Positions 24,890 through 38,468 of a stretch of DNA of 64,000 nt are shown here, piece after piece (the stretch's first letter is position 1; every line of letters begins with the position of its first letter). Both the position numbers and the translations under genes were made by a program. Source of the stretch: Tetrahymena thermophila SB210 (taxonomy: Eukaryota > Ciliophora > Oligohymenophorea > Hymenostomatida > Tetrahymenidae); contig NW_002476250.1 of NCBI RefSeq assembly GCF_000189635.1, positions 124,001-188,000 of the forward strand, given 5' to 3'. The notes under the pieces were generated by a model, which saw nothing but the letters and a program-made list of their open reading frames with translations, had not been told where the DNA came from and searched no databases.

Positions 24890-26243
24890 CCAGATTAAAA
24901 TGAATAAATCAATAAATAAATATATTGTAAAAAAAAAAATCTTATAATTTTATCACAGAATTTAGATAGATTATTAGTTCGAACATTTTTTAATGTAAAA
25001 GAGAAGAAATCTCTATATCTTTAAATATTGCTCTAATTGCTTCGTTAAGTATATTTTTAGAATTTTTTTTAATTACCATGTAAATAATACTTATTTTTTG
25101 AAAAATTAAAAATAGTCCATACCATACCACACCACTCAGAAGTTTTTTAAAGTGAAAATCAATCTTTTTGATTACTAATTTCAGACTAGAAAAGAAGATT
25201 AAATTTTATTAGAATATCTTTATTATTATTTAATAAAGTAGAACTGAATTATATAACAAATTTTAATTTAATCATTATAATTACATTAATTCTTGATTAA
25301 TTTGTAAATTTTTAAGGTTAAGAATAGAGAAATATTTTGTGCTTGGTAATATTTATCGAGCATCTGATTTGTTGAAAATTAAAATATTTGACATATTTTA
25401 AGATCCAAGGTTGATTTTATATATCCATACAATTTTAATTAATATGAAAAATTACGCTTCTTATTCAATAATTGAAAAATTTTGTGGTAGCTCAATAATA
25501 ATTATAAGGTAAATCAAATAAAAATAAATAAATTTAATTCTTAATACGTAGATTTGGGCAATTTTCCAAATGATTTTAACTAAATCAAATTAAGAGTTAA
25601 TAAATTACTTTTTTACAAATAAAAACAAAATTAGAACAATAATTTTATCTTAAAAAACTATTCAGTGGCACTGGATTTATTACGCAATTTATAAAATACA
25701 ATTTCATATATGTAAACCAATTTTAAATATTTGGAATAGTGCAAGAAAATGGTTATAAAATTTAAAAAGTGAGTAAGCCAATAAAAATTTTAATTAAAAA
25801 TAAGGGGAAAACCCTAGTTTATTTATTTACTTATCTATCTATCTGTATATGTTGATCAATTTTAACAATCTCACTAAATGAGATAGAAATTAAAAAATTA
25901 AGTGCTAATACTGTAATGATTATTATGGAAAATTTTGCAAAAAAAAAAAATAAAAGCTCCTAATTTCATTAGAAACTAAGAAATAAATAATTGTTAATAG
26001 ATAGGATAACAAAATATTGTCAAGTAGGCAGCAGTAGATAGAAATAATTAAAAAAATTAATTATCGAATAGGTTGAATAAGATATTTAAAAACTTATTGT
26101 TTAACCTTTCAAAAAAGAAGTAAGAAAAAATTAAAAACCAAACAAAACACATATATACATTCTTTAAATTAAAGATTTCAGCAAACAATTAAGAAAATAA
26201 ATAGGCTTTAATAATTGAAAGGCAGCTCATAAAAGTAAATTAA
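24890..26243. other. Intergenic
   Basis: About 1.35 kb of A/T-rich DNA. Short ATCT microsatellite units occur near 25828-25843. No coding or RNA-gene signal is seen. Confidence 0.55.
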
Positions 26244-28153
26244 ATGGAAAGCGGATAACAAACTAAATAAGAAATTATTAATCATGAGCTCTTTAAGACA
26301 GCAACATTTTTCGATCCAGATGTCTAAAAAGAATCTGTCTAACAAAATTAGCATGATGTATCCTCCAAAAAAAGCTTGCATCAACGTCATCCAGCCAATC
26401 CCTAAATTTCTTCTGCCAACATTTTTAAATCATATGATTAATCTGTTAATTCTGCTTTACTTCAAAATAGTTTGTAAGGAAATAGTACAATGACTAATAA
26501 AAATCCACTCATTTCTATATAAGATAATGTTAATGAAGAGTTATAACACGATCAGCAGCCAGTAGTACCTCAAATGCAAAGCTTTTAGTAGAGTATGCAC
26601 TCTTCTTCAAATCGCAAAAGACCTCTATTAGCTTTCAAGTTAAGTCCTAGTAGTACAAGATCTTATCAACAGTCTACTAATTTAGAAGACGTAAAAATAG
26701 TTTATTTTTGTTTAAATACTTTACTTAAATCCTAGATTTAGGAGTTTATAATAAAAAATAGCCAAAAAATTTATATAAATTTGATGTTTTTGTTGATATT
26801 TATGAATAAAATATTCATTTTTAACTTAAAAATTAGAAATAATTGGACACAGAATTTGATTTCATTCAATCCGTTTAAGATGCAGAGTTTTGGAATAAAG
26901 TGAATATGATTATATCTGAAAAGGATGAAAACAAGGGTAAGTCTCAAGGTAGACTCATTTCACTTCCATCTATCCACTAAAAAGGAAGTGAATATACTAG
27001 AAAATAAGAGAAAACGATTAGTAAAAGTTCAATAAATAACTAATATCTGCAAGGATGGGAAATGAGCTCATCTTGCTCTACAAGAGATTCATTGCGCTAA
27101 AACTAATAATAACTAAATCCTCCTCTCAGCCAGTAAAATTAGCAAATATAAAATAAGTAACTCAATCAAAGATAGCCTCTATAAAAGCCAATTCTGCAAT
27201 TCTCTTAGTCTTCTGTTGCTCTTAAAATGAGTCCTTAAGCATCTTCTTTTGGCGGTCATTTAAATTCCGTTGATTATTAAAAAAGTTTATTAAGCACACC
27301 TTCAGTTAATTTAAAGAATTTGATATCTTCACCTTAAAATCAATAAAATTAACATTCCTTTTAACTAGAATCTTTAAGGACTGAAGAGTCTTCTCATATT
27401 CTTTCTCCTGAATCTAATGCTTATCCATCTCCTATCATGGATTCATTTAATCCTAGCAGTAATTACTCAGATTAGCTTTCTACAAATCCTAATACAAATT
27501 CAACAGTATCATAGTCTCACAGTATGTTTAATTCCTAGTTTTCTTAGAATTCTGCAGGATAGCCTTACATTCAGAACAATTTACTTATGAGATAAAAATC
27601 TCCATAGAGCGAAAAGTTTACTTTTTCAGCTCATGTTTTCTAAAATGCAAAGCAATAAAAACCAGAAAATTAATAAATTGGGACTACTATTTCTAATAGT
27701 TAGTATACTTATGCGCAAATATAATCAGAGAGAATACCTACAAGGGAAGATGTTTCCTACCCAAGTATAATTTCAAAGAACAACTAAGCAATACCTCCAC
27801 CCCTAAAATTAGGAAATTTACAATAATAAAGAATCAAGAGAGACAACCATATGTCTCTAAATTAGAGTAATCAAAACGATTTTTAAATTTTGGCTTCTTC
27901 AAAAAGAAGTTAAGCTATGCAATCATATAAATCACAGTAAGTATTCAAAAACGAAGAAAAAAGCAATTAGCTTAATCAGGTAAATACTTGTTTTTTCTAT
28001 AATATTTGGCTGAAAATTTCGTTCGAGTATAATTTAATTCAATAATAATCTATTTATAGATATTTTTATTAATATTTAGCAGATTAAACAAAAATAAACA
28101 AATTAATTAATTAATAGATAAGTAAGAAACACTAAAAAAGCAAAATTCAGTGA
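26244..28153 (+). CDS. Gln/Ser/Asn-rich protein of unknown function
   Basis: Exon 1 is 26244-26690 and exon 2 starts at 26837, joined in phase 0. The frame runs about 530-590 residues with no recognised domain. It starts MESGQQTKQEII and contains long Gln runs (near 27090-27200), many Ser-Pro sites and basic patches, so it is probably disordered and phosphorylated. The 3' end is uncertain. I extend to the first in-frame TGA at 28151, but GTAAGT at 27937 and GTAAAT at 27980 are both good donors, so the true end may differ. The ATG at 26284 opens a 69-codon frame in another register that is only a shadow. Confidence 0.6.
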
Positions 28154-28397
28154 AAAATTTTTATTTAATTATTGCTCCATTCCAAAATTTACTGAACAAT
28201 TAATTAAATAAATTTTTATTTCTCTTAAATATCTTTTCACTCTATTTATATCTTGATGAAATTATTTGGCTTTTTTTATTTATTTATTTGTTTCTTCATC
28301 TCTTCTTTGATTTATTTTACTCATCTAGATTAATTTTAAATAGGATATAAAAAGGAAGAATGAATTCAAATAAAATATTCTCTTGAAAGACAATAAC

Positions 28398-28952
28398 ATG
28401 AGCAGCGTTAGCACTTTCTTTAAAAGAAATATTTAGCTTGAGCAACTTACTTCTCCAAGGCAAAGAACTGATTCAAATACATTATAGAATTAAAACTATG
28501 ATATTTTTGACAACTATCAATTTTTAAAGTGCAACGAAGACATATCCCATCCACTTTATCTAAACAATGACAACTATACACCTAATAGCAAATAATTATA
28601 AACAGATTAATTCAATCAAGTCCCATTTGGGAAAATAAACAAATTAGCATAATCAAATAATAAAGCAGAAGATCCTTTAAGAAGAAGCCTTTTCAATAAT
28701 GGTTAATAATTAAAAAACGATTTTAGTTTCTGCGAAGATGGTTCCAATAATTTATTAAAAATATCTCAATCAGCTCAAGGCTATAGAGAACAAGCTAAAA
28801 AAATAAATCTTAGAAGCAAGCAGCAAGAAAACCTAGTAAAAAAATTATTTAAAATCGAAGAAAAATCATAAAATTTAACTAAAAACAATTACTTAAATAA
28901 CTCCAACTAATAAAAGTAGTAATAGGGCTAACAAGATCAAAGTCATTAATGA
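28398..28952 (+). CDS. Small Asn/Gln-rich protein, unknown function
   Basis: Single frame of 184 residues beginning MSSVSTFFKRNIQLEQL and ending in TGA. It is rich in Asn, Gln, Lys and Ser with no recognised domain. A basic stretch (EQAKKINLRSKQQENLVKKLF) could form a short amphipathic helix. It lies 245 bp after the preceding gene on the same strand and could instead be a terminal exon of it, though its own ATG and separate stop favour an independent gene. Confidence 0.55.
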
Positions 28953-30106
28953 GTAAAATCAAAAAGAACCAAACATTATTTCAATCATTTATACAAAACA
29001 TATAAGTATAGGGCAACTAACTAACTAACTAACTTAATAACAAACTAACCAAATAAATAACTAAAAAAACCAAAAAGTAAATAAATAAATAAATAAATCA
29101 ATCAATAAATTCCAAAACATGAATAATTAATATAAAATGCTGAATAGTAATATAGTAAAATAAAATATTATCTATCTAATTTAACTAAAATAATAATTAA
29201 ATACGAAATAAACTTCACTCTAAAATTAGGTTTAAATAATAAAATACCTTAAATATATATAATAATTATTAAATTTTTAAATATTTAGAAAAATGATACT
29301 ATTCTAAAAATAAAGATTTTAGTCATTTAAATAAATATAATAAAACTTAAACTTATTATTTATTATACCACTTTATTTATTTAGCTATATATATTAAAAT
29401 TATTAGTTTTCTCAATCAATACTTTTTAATTATTAATTTATTAAAAATTTATTTTTTTTTAGATAAATTTTTATATTTTACAAAGTTACATATCTGCTTT
29501 TAATATTTTTACATTTGCTTACACCAAAGACTGATTATAATCTTAATTTTCTTCGACAAATCTTTAAAATAACTTTTTTGACAAATCCTTAATCAATTTA
29601 TGAATAATTTTTGGATGTAAATTAATTAATTACTTTACTTTAATCATAAACTCCGTAAGCATGGATATTTTTATCTTATCTTTAATAAATGAATTCTTAC
29701 CGAATATATTTTAGATAAAGAATGTGAAATTAAATTTTATAACACTTCTATAAAATAGTTTCTTAAAAATTACTTTTAAAGGTTAAGGATTTATAAATGG
29801 GTTTTATTTAATAGAGTAAATTAAATTTTTAAGAGAATAAAAATAATGCATTTTGATTCCTAAATATTGTTTAGTAAAGTAAACACTTTTATATGTAATT
29901 TTATTTAGATAAAAATAACCAATAACAAATTATCAATATGTTTAACAATCACCATCTAATTTTATTTATTATTTATTATTTAATAAACAAACCATAGAAA
30001 ATTAATTCTGCAAAAAAATACTTCTTTGTAATAATTAACACAACAAAATGTAATTTTTTATAATTAATAATTTGGTATAATTAATTATTATTGTACAATA
30101 TTTTAA
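28953..30106. other. Intergenic with AACT and AAAT microsatellites
   Basis: About 1.15 kb. Positions 29017-29035 are tandem AACT units and 29081-29108 are AAAT/AATC units. The remainder is A/T-rich with no coding signal. Confidence 0.6.
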
Positions 30107-31102
30107 ATGAAAACTTCTTTTTTCTCAATTCTTTAAAGCCCTAGAAAAACAGTTTAAAGTAAATTTGACCATAATAAACAGTAATAGATGCTTTTATAGT
30201 CATTTGAGTTATATACTATTGAGAGAGAAGTGCTTAAAGAGCTTGATTCTTTGTCTAAAAAGCATAGCATTTAGTTTTTTCCATCTTAGCCTGGCTCTAA
30301 ATCTAAAATAAAAAATGGAAATAATTTTAAAATATCCTTTCCTGTTAAAAATAATAATTTAATACTCTCTCCTAAAGAGATAAAGTAGACCCAAGAAAAT
30401 GAGTAGAAACCAAGTAGATTTAATCATTTTGATGCTTTTCAAAGCACATTAAAAGAATAAAACAATATCTAACAAGATAAAATCAGTATAAATAGGGATT
30501 TTAATGAGAACAATTAAAAAAAAAGAATAGTTATTCAAAAGAAAAGCTGGGTTTCTCCAATTGTATAAAAATAGAATTAATTAAAGCGCTAATAACAACT
30601 ACTACATTAAAGGTAAATATAATCTATTTCTACTAATAGATCATAAGATGTTTCTTTTCAAGTTGAAGCTACTTCCTCTTCAATTTATTCATTAGGAGAT
30701 AAAAAGAAGTGCATAGAGCAAGTAAAAAAATAAAGTCACTCATTTTACGGTGAAGCAAAAGCAAAATCAAATGATAATAATAAAAATATGTCTCAATTAG
30801 CACCAACTTAATTGAGTAATTTATGCCATCTACCCAGCTTTAATAGTTCATTTAGGGTATAAAAAATGAATAAACATTCTTTCTGTTCATCTAACAGGAA
30901 CATAGATAGATAGAGGAGTCTTTCAAACACAAGCTACAGCTTATTAGAACCTTGGGTTAAGTAAGAGCTTTATAAGACAATTACAGAACCTAAAAATAAA
31001 AATAATAATTCGTTTGATTTTTACTTTTATGATGATAACATAGGAGTAAATGTAAAAACTGATGTGTCATTTTACAAAAAATCAATTGACTTAAAAAAGT
31101 GA
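30107..31102 (+). CDS. Lys/Ser/Gln-rich protein, unknown function
   Basis: Single frame of 331 residues beginning MKTSFFSILQSPRKT and ending in TGA. The N-terminal 60 residues may contain a helix (LLQSFELYTIEREVLKELDS). The rest is basic and low in complexity, ending in a more ordered segment (NNSFDFYFYDDNIGVNVKTDVSFY). I recognise no family. It is the third low-complexity protein in a row on this strand, but the three share no visible sequence. Confidence 0.65.
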
Positions 31103-33455
31103 ATTAGAATTAAAATGTTTAGATCAATATTAATAATAAAAAAATAGTTAGTTAGGTAATTGATTAATTGGATAGCATTCACTAAAATAAAAAATCTAAT
31201 TAAAATATTAAATTAATGAAATATGCAAAGAGATAAATAAACCTGATATAATTAAATAATATAAAATAATTATTTATTCATTTTAATTACAAATGATTTA
31301 AATAGTTCTAAAAAGTGAAAAAATAACCCAATTAATTTATGATTAACTTAATAAAAAAAAGTAAATTATCAAAAATCTAAATTTAACAAAATATATAAAA
31401 TAAATTATCATAAGTATTTCAAATAAATAAGTAGGGGCAAACTATTCTTTTGGCGTTAGTCATAATAAATTAATTTTAACAAATGTAGAGTAATTATTTT
31501 AGTTTTAATTGTATTTTTTATACAGTAATATTAAAATCCTAAATTCATAAATTTAAAAATTTATTTTTATTTGACTAATTTTAATTTATTCAAAATAAAG
31601 TTTCAATTTATTGTAGTTTTTATATTATTGCTTTAAATTAATTTTATAAAATTATTTAGTAAATAAACTTTCATAATTATTGATTGAAATAAACTTACTT
31701 AATTTCTTAATATCAAATAATAATACTAAATAAAATCTGATTCTATTTTACAAAAACAAACTGTTAAAGAATAAAAACTTAGAGAATGAAATTTTACAAA
31801 TAAAATAATCTAACATTAACTTTAAAATAGAAAAAAATTCTAAAAATATTAAATTTAACAAAGAAGTTACGAAGAAATATTTCTTAGTCTTCCATTTTGA
31901 AAGCAAATCAGCTCATAAGACTATTATATTGTTAAATAGTTCATTATTTTAAATTTTTTTATTTAAAATATTGTTTAATTGTCATGATTTATTCATATTT
32001 TATATAAAAAATTTGATTAAAATATTTAATTTTTTTTATTTTCTTTCTTTAAATTTTTATTTAAAAGAATATTTTTTATTGTTGCTAAAAAATTTATTGG
32101 CTAGGATAAAAAAATAAAATTAATTGATTAATTTTTAAGATTTTTTTAACTAGTGTAAATTTATTTGTTTTTATTTTCTTCCTTTTTTAGAATAATTTAT
32201 TAAAAGCAGAAAAAAATAAGATTATTTTTATTTTAAAATACTTTTTAATGAGAGTTAAATAAAAATAAAAAAATGAAAGATATTCTAAGGCCTACTAGTA
32301 CAAATCAAATAGAAGTTGAAGTGCACTGCGAACCTTTGATAATTTATTTATCGCTCTTATTCATTTATGAATACATAATTAAGTTTTCACAATTAATTTG
32401 AATTTGAGCGATATTATTTCTTTTAACTAAAAAGTAATTAACTTTACTTATTTTATTTTAAAAATAAGATAAGCTTTACTAATTGTACCTTTTTCTTATT
32501 ATGGGTTTCTTTTAAGTGAGTTTTATTTTTATGCAAGGCAGACAGAAAGAATAACTTCAAATGAATAAATAAAAAATGAATATTTATTTTCCAATAAAAT
32601 AAAAATATTTTTTTCTATGAAAATTAGAATGTTTTGAAATAACATTTTATATAGAATTTAAATTTAAATATTTCTATTTTTAAACTGATTTGAATAAATC
32701 AAAGGTAAAATTTTAAAGTTGAAATATGTATTTTAATTATAAAATTTAAGAATATCTACATAAAAGATAATTAGGGATCATAAAATTTGTGCTTTGTTGG
32801 AGTAAAATAGTTTTTCTATATAATAAAGTATCCACATATTTAGTAAAAATCAGGATTAAAATAGAAACAATGGTTTTCTGGTATGATTTAGGTAGTGATT
32901 CATATTTGAAAATTTGTAAAAATATAGTATCCTTTAATTTATATTAGATATACAATATTGGTCTATCAATTTTTGTAGTAATATATGAATATTTATCTGT
33001 ATTTATGCATGTAAATTTTTCACAAATTTTTAATCTGTTTATTTTCCCTAAAAATGTTTGCAGTGACATAAAATTTGCGAATTTCATTAAACTAATCTTG
33101 ATGAAAAATATTTTTAAAATAACCTACTTCATCTTTATTTGTTTTATTCATAAAAATATATAAATTTTAGCCAATGTTTTGAGAATTTCTGAGTAATATT
33201 TTTGCACAATTAAACCTATAATATTTCAATTTTATTTATGTTGAACGCTAACTATAAATTAGTATGATTATGATAAAAGACTACGAATATATTAATTAAC
33301 GTACTTATACAACAATAATTCCTAATTGCTATATTATTTAATGCCTATTTAGTAATTTTAAAACCTATAAGGAGATTAAAGATGAATGCTAATTGAAAAT
33401 TGCTTTCTGTAATAATTTAATATCTCCTTAAATTTGCTAACTAATTTAATCCAAA
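31103..33455. other. Intergenic
   Basis: About 2.35 kb between convergent genes. It is A/T-rich with many short poly-A and poly-T tracts. A 42-codon frame at 32273-32401 is open, but its hydrophobic second half and small size make it unconvincing. Confidence 0.55.
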
Positions 33456-34028
33456 TCACTTGGTAAGCTTTTCCTTATGGAGATTCTTGGGGAAGGAAGC
33501 AATATCGACTAAAGGTCTAGAGGATTCTTCTTGAGGATAGAGTAAACCAGCGAAGAAACCATTTCTCTAGTTGTATAATTGTTATGTTCTTCTGTTGTAT
33601 TCTTATGAAGTAGTCCATCTAGGAAGAGCGTCATTAAGATCCAAAACATTAATACCAATACGAGATTCCAAAGTATCAAGCAAGTATTCCTTTTCGTTTT
33701 CTAACTTTCTGTAGAAAGGACTGAAATTCAACCAAGCCAACCATGAAGCAGCGACGGTGGCAATTTTGAAACAGTGCCATTCAATAGCGGGTCTAGTTAA
33801 CAAAATTCTTTGAGCAAAACCGAGCTTGAAGATAGATTAGTTAAATAAAGGTAAGGCAATCAAAGGGAATACCCAAGTGGAAACATTATTAATTCTATTG
33901 GCACGAAGGAATGAAGGTAAATCTTCACTTTTTAAAATACGCTTTTCGTATGCACTGAAGATAGCATGAGATCTTTCTTCATCGGTCCAGTGGAACCAAG
34001 GCTTCAATCTTAAATTATTAGTGCTCAT
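33456..34028 (-). CDS. Small membrane protein, probably mitochondrial, unidentified
   Basis: Single exon of 190 residues from ATG at 34028 to TGA at 33458-33456. The sequence starts MSTNNLRLKPWFHWTDEERS and has two moderately hydrophobic segments near residues 50-63 (TWVFPLIALPLF) and 85-105 (ATVAASWLAWLNF). The rest is charged and aromatic. Codons are strongly biased (CTC, GGT, AAG, AGA), matching the carboxykinase and cytochrome b5 genes here, so it is probably abundant. The size, Trp/Arg-rich termini and high expression resemble ciliate-specific accessory subunits of mitochondrial respiratory complexes or ATP synthase. That assignment is inference; I do not recognise the family. Confidence 0.85.
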
Positions 34029-34960
34029 TTATATTTCTTTTTGCTTTTTCTTTAATACCTTCTTTTGTTAAAAGATTAATCTTTTTCGTTTGTAATAATT
34101 TTTTATTTTTTAATTCCCTTAGTATATCTTAAGAAATTCATATTGAATAAAAGAAGACATAAGTATTCATATTTCATTTTATTAGTATGTGCTTATTTAA
34201 TAATTTTTCCTCTATTGATCTTTCTCTTTCTTCTTTAATAAACATGCATTCATGATCAATTGATCTCCTTTTATATTTATTTTAAAGATAAATAAATGGA
34301 TAAGATATTTATTTGCAAAACAACTATAATAGTTTAAAAAAATATCTTTATGTTTCTGTTATTATCTTCAATGTCAAACATTCTATTGGCATTAAAAATT
34401 ATTCTTTTTAAATCTAATATCAATAAAATTATTATCTTTAATTAAAATCTTTAGTCAAGATCTTTTATTATTTTTTTATTTTAAAAAAAATAGGTTGGTT
34501 ATTGATTGCATAAATTTAATTAACGAATACATGCCAAAATCAATTTAAAGTTTTTGCTAAACAATATCTGCTAGCCAATATAATAATTAATTAATACATC
34601 TGACTGAGTGTTTTCATCATATTGAATTCTAAAAAGTATTTTAAAATTACTGAAAAATATGTGTAAATGTTGAATGAACTTATTAAATATTTAGAAAAAA
34701 AATTGAAAATCTCAATCTTCTTTATGAAAGTTGATTAAGATTGTAAAAAGAAAATATATTTTCTATATAAAAGAAATATTTTTGATGTTTAATTCATAGT
34801 AACTTAAAATATTATTTTTTGATTAAATAGTAGAATCGATCTATTTAAGATATATTTAAATATCATTTCAAAAATACTTTTTTATAATATAAATTTGAGT
34901 ATAAACTTAATTCCAAAAAAAAATTAAATAATTTAGTTTACAACAATAGGCTCATTAAAT
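34029..34960. other. Divergent promoter region
   Basis: About 930 bp between two divergently transcribed genes, which must hold both promoters. T-rich pyrimidine stretches lie next to the minus-strand gene. No specific element could be named. Confidence 0.5.
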
Positions 34961-36448
34961 ATGGAAGAAGAAGAAGAAAAATTTACTTTAAACGAGCTGA
35001 TGGGAAAAAATAAAGCAGGCGGTTTAAGCCTTAAAAATAGTCAAAAGAAAAAATAAAATTAAAAAAAATAGTAAATCTAAATATGTAATTTGTAAAATAG
35101 TTTAAATGCTGAGTAGAATTAATAAATCTAAGATTCTAATAATGAATCACTAGATAGATACTTAAAAAGAGCATTTATTAAATGCAAAACTAAAAAGGAG
35201 AGGAAAGAAATGAAAAAATTGATAGAATAAGAAATAAAAAATGTTAGTTAGGTATCAAGTTTATCAGATTTTGAATGGGATAATAAGGAATTGCCACTTT
35301 TAAGCAGAGAAGATATTGAAAAAAGGCTATTTAATGATCCAAACGCAGTAAATTAGTTGATTAATCCATCAGAATAATAAATAAAAATAGTAGATGCTAT
35401 AGTTAAGAAAATAAAAGAGGAGTTATTAGGTAATAGCATAATTAATTAATAATAGACAGTAAATGAATAAAATATTACAAATTTATAGGAATCTATCAAT
35501 TTAAATCAATAGTAAAACATTCTTAAAAGCAACACTTGCACTTAAAATGAATAAAAAATTTCAAACAAATTAACAACAAATAATTTATAAAATGATATGG
35601 AAATCGAAGCTTATGAAAGCAATAAATATTTTGATGAAGATGATTTTGATGTTGAGAGAATGAAAGTGCCTATTATTGGAACAAGTACAAAGCTTGAAAA
35701 AGAATATCTTAGATTAACCAGCTATCCAAAAGCGTGTGATGTTCGTAGTCCAGAAACATTAGTCAAGAGTTTTGAGTTTATCACTAATAAATATGCTAAT
35801 AAATCTGAAGATTATCATTATTTTTAAAGCCAATTTCGTTCAATTCGTTAAGATTTGCTTATTCAAAATATTAAAAATGACTTCACATTTTAGGTACTAG
35901 AAGTAAATGCAAGAATATGCTTAGAAAATTATGATATTCAAGAATATAGTCGATGCTTAGGCTAATTAATTTGGATGTATAAGGAGGTGGATGATTTAGC
36001 AAAAACTAATTACAAAGAATTTATTTATTATAGGTTAATATAATTTATATTTGAAGACAAGAAAGATAATCTTCTTGCCTGTCTTCAAGAAATAAATTAA
36101 GACGAATTGCTATTATCTAATGAATTTGAAACAGCTATGAAATTTTAGCATGCTATATCTATGGGAAATGTTAAAGGATTCTTTAATCTTTTTAACAGTA
36201 CTAAAGATTATGGCAAATATATAATGAGTTTATATATTAAAAAATGGAAAATATGGGGCATTAGAATAGTATGCAAAACCTATGGCCCATAAGCCATTAG
36301 TTTGTCGCTTTTCTAAAGTGTTTTTGGGTTTGAATCAATCGAAAAAACAAAAGAAGAGCTTAAGAATCTCAACTGCGTTTTAGATTAAAATGAAGAAAAA
36401 ATCCTTGTTAAAGACACAATAATTTAAATAGATTAATAAAAAATTTGA
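34961..36448 (+). CDS. THP3: SAC3/GANP/THP3 family (LENG8-like) protein
   Basis: Single exon of 495 residues ending in TGA. Family members form the PCI-like scaffold of mRNA processing and export complexes (THP3-CSN12 or TREX-2). The N-terminal 210 residues are charged and Q/N-rich, with a basic helix (KCKTKKERKEMKKLIEQEI). The domain begins at EYLRLTSYPKACDVRSPETL, near residue 245, and continues through YHYFQSQFRSIRQDLLIQNI, FTFQVLEVNARICLEN and YSRCLGQLIWMYKE, which are the hallmark blocks of the SAC3/GANP region. The order KEYLRLTS...VR...SIRQDL..Q is closer to THP3/LENG8 than to SAC3 proper. The domain runs to about residue 470 and lacks the long C-terminal extension of SAC3. The role in splicing-coupled nuclear events is from family knowledge. 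Confidence 0.88.
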
Positions 36449-36890
36449 CTTTTCAATTTAATTTAAACTATTAACTAAAAATATTAAATTACTATTTTAC
36501 ATTTAAGTGTTTTTTCTCATAATTATTTAAATAATCAAAGAAAGATACGTTAACGAACGTAGATAAATATTTTTTTTATTTTTCGGTATATATATTTTTA
36601 TATGATGATTCCTACATATATTTAAATCTACAATATTTAAAGCTATATATAAATAATTAGCTATATTTAGCTTAAAAAATTTAATATGTTTAAAGAAGAG
36701 GTAAATATTTTATAATTTAAATGACAAGAGCGCAAGTGATATTTTCATTTAGTTATAATTGAAATCTCTTTTTTATTATTAAATAACTTTCAAGTGAACT
36801 TAATATTTATTTGATAAGTCAAATAAATAAAAATTCTTATTTGTGTATCTTTAATAAGCGATAAATATTATTGTAGATAAGACAAAATAA
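36449..36890. other. Intergenic
   Basis: About 440 bp of A/T-rich DNA between two plus-strand genes. I see nothing specific in it. Confidence 0.5.
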
Positions 36891-38468
36891 ATGCAAGAAA
36901 ACTCATAGATTTAAAATGATGTCGTTGACATTTAGTAGCTCAATAGTAAAATTAACAAATATGAGCGTGATATAATAAAGCTTAAGGAGAAAAATTAAGA
37001 ATTAAAGACAAGTGTTAGCGATGTTAGTGAAAAGTATAAATCAGAAAAAAATAAAAATGACGAGTACGAGTTAGAAAAGAAACATTTTGCATTTTTATTA
37101 TAGTAAAAAGATGAAGAACTCAATAGATTATAAGAACATAGCAAAACATAATAACTTGAATTACAATATTTTGAGAACATATTGTATTAGCATGCTGAGA
37201 CTTAGTAGCAAGAGAAGCAAATAGTAGAAAAACAAATATAGCATTATAAATAAATATATAAGAAGTATGTTGACTTAGAAATATAGATTGAAAATGTTAA
37301 TAAAGAAAATTTGCTGCTAAAAAGTGATTTAAAATTGGCTGAGTCTAAATTCCTAAACTAGAAATAATAATGTTAAGATATATAGCAAATATATAATAAC
37401 CGTTTGATAGAGTTTTAACAACAATTTGAAAGTATGAACTCAACTATATCTATTCTTTAGAGACAAGTGGATGAAAATAAGTATTTTAAGGATTTTATGC
37501 AATCTTAAATATAACTCAATTAAGATATTGAAGCTAATATAGAGGAGTCTTCAATAGCATACAAAAATATTAATAGTCATGATGATTTTAATGAAAATGT
37601 AAATAGCAGACTTTCCTCTTAAAAAATGATTCCTGAGTATGACCAAAATTAAATAAATAATTTACTTGAAGAAAATATGCTCCTCTCTTAACAGCTTTCT
37701 GACTATGAAACAAAAATCACTCCTAAAATATTGTAAAAAGAATAGGAATTAAAAGTTTTGTAAGAGTAGCTTAAAGATTTGTAGAAATATAATTAGCAAT
37801 TGAATAAGGAAAATGATTTAAACAAAAAAGAATTACAAGAAATAAAACAAAAGTAAATGGCATAAATGGAAAAGGAAGAACTTTAAAATATGCCTGCCTC
37901 TCAGTTTACTGAAAAAGATATTTAATAACTGCAAAAGGCTTACATAGAAGAAAAAGAGAAAAGAATAAGCTATTAATAAACTCTCAAGGAAATTTAAGAG
38001 GAAATGAAGCGTAAAAACCCAATAATTAGAAAATAAAATGAAAAATGGCTTAAATTGAATCAGGAATTCTTAAGATTTGAGTAGGAATATGGAGAAATGT
38101 AAAAATTGTTAGCCTAAAAAAATAAAAATGTAGATAGCTTATAAGATGAACTAGAAAGATCGTTAAACGAAAATGTGTAATTGTAATCGTAGATAAGCTT
38201 TTTAAAAGAAGAAATTTAGCGTCTAGCAGTATAAATAAACCACCTTCTAAAAATAAATTCTAAGTTCAAATAAAATATCAGTGCTAAATTTGGTAAGAAT
38301 TAATTGGAAGAAATAATGTAGCAAATAAAGAAAGAAAAGAACCAACAATTCGGCATTAAAGATATAGATGAAATATATTAAACTAACTACTAATCAATAT
38401 ACAGTGATATCTAAGAAGTAATAGAGATGAATATGGCGCTCTCTAAAAAGCTTAGAGAAAGAAGTTGA
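36891..38468 (+). CDS. Coiled-coil protein, unknown function
   Basis: Single exon of 525 residues beginning MQENSQIQNDVVDIQQLNSK and ending in TGA. Nearly the whole length shows heptad-like Leu/Ile spacing in an E/K/Q-rich sequence, indicating a long coiled coil. Breaks near residues 215-260 (around SSIAYKNINSHDDFNENVNSR) separate two helical halves. The composition resembles ciliary or basal-body structural proteins such as CCDC and centrosomal families, but no specific family signature is visible, so no function is assigned. Confidence 0.8.

Noticed and set aside
26284-26493. 69-codon plus-strand frame starting MSSLRQQHF
   Set aside because: The frame from ATG 26244 overlaps it, continues without TGA into the next exon and has the same Q/S-rich texture as the rest of that gene.
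32273-32401. 42-codon frame starting MKDILRPTSTNQ
   Set aside because: Too short, hydrophobic in its second half, and isolated in a long intergenic region.
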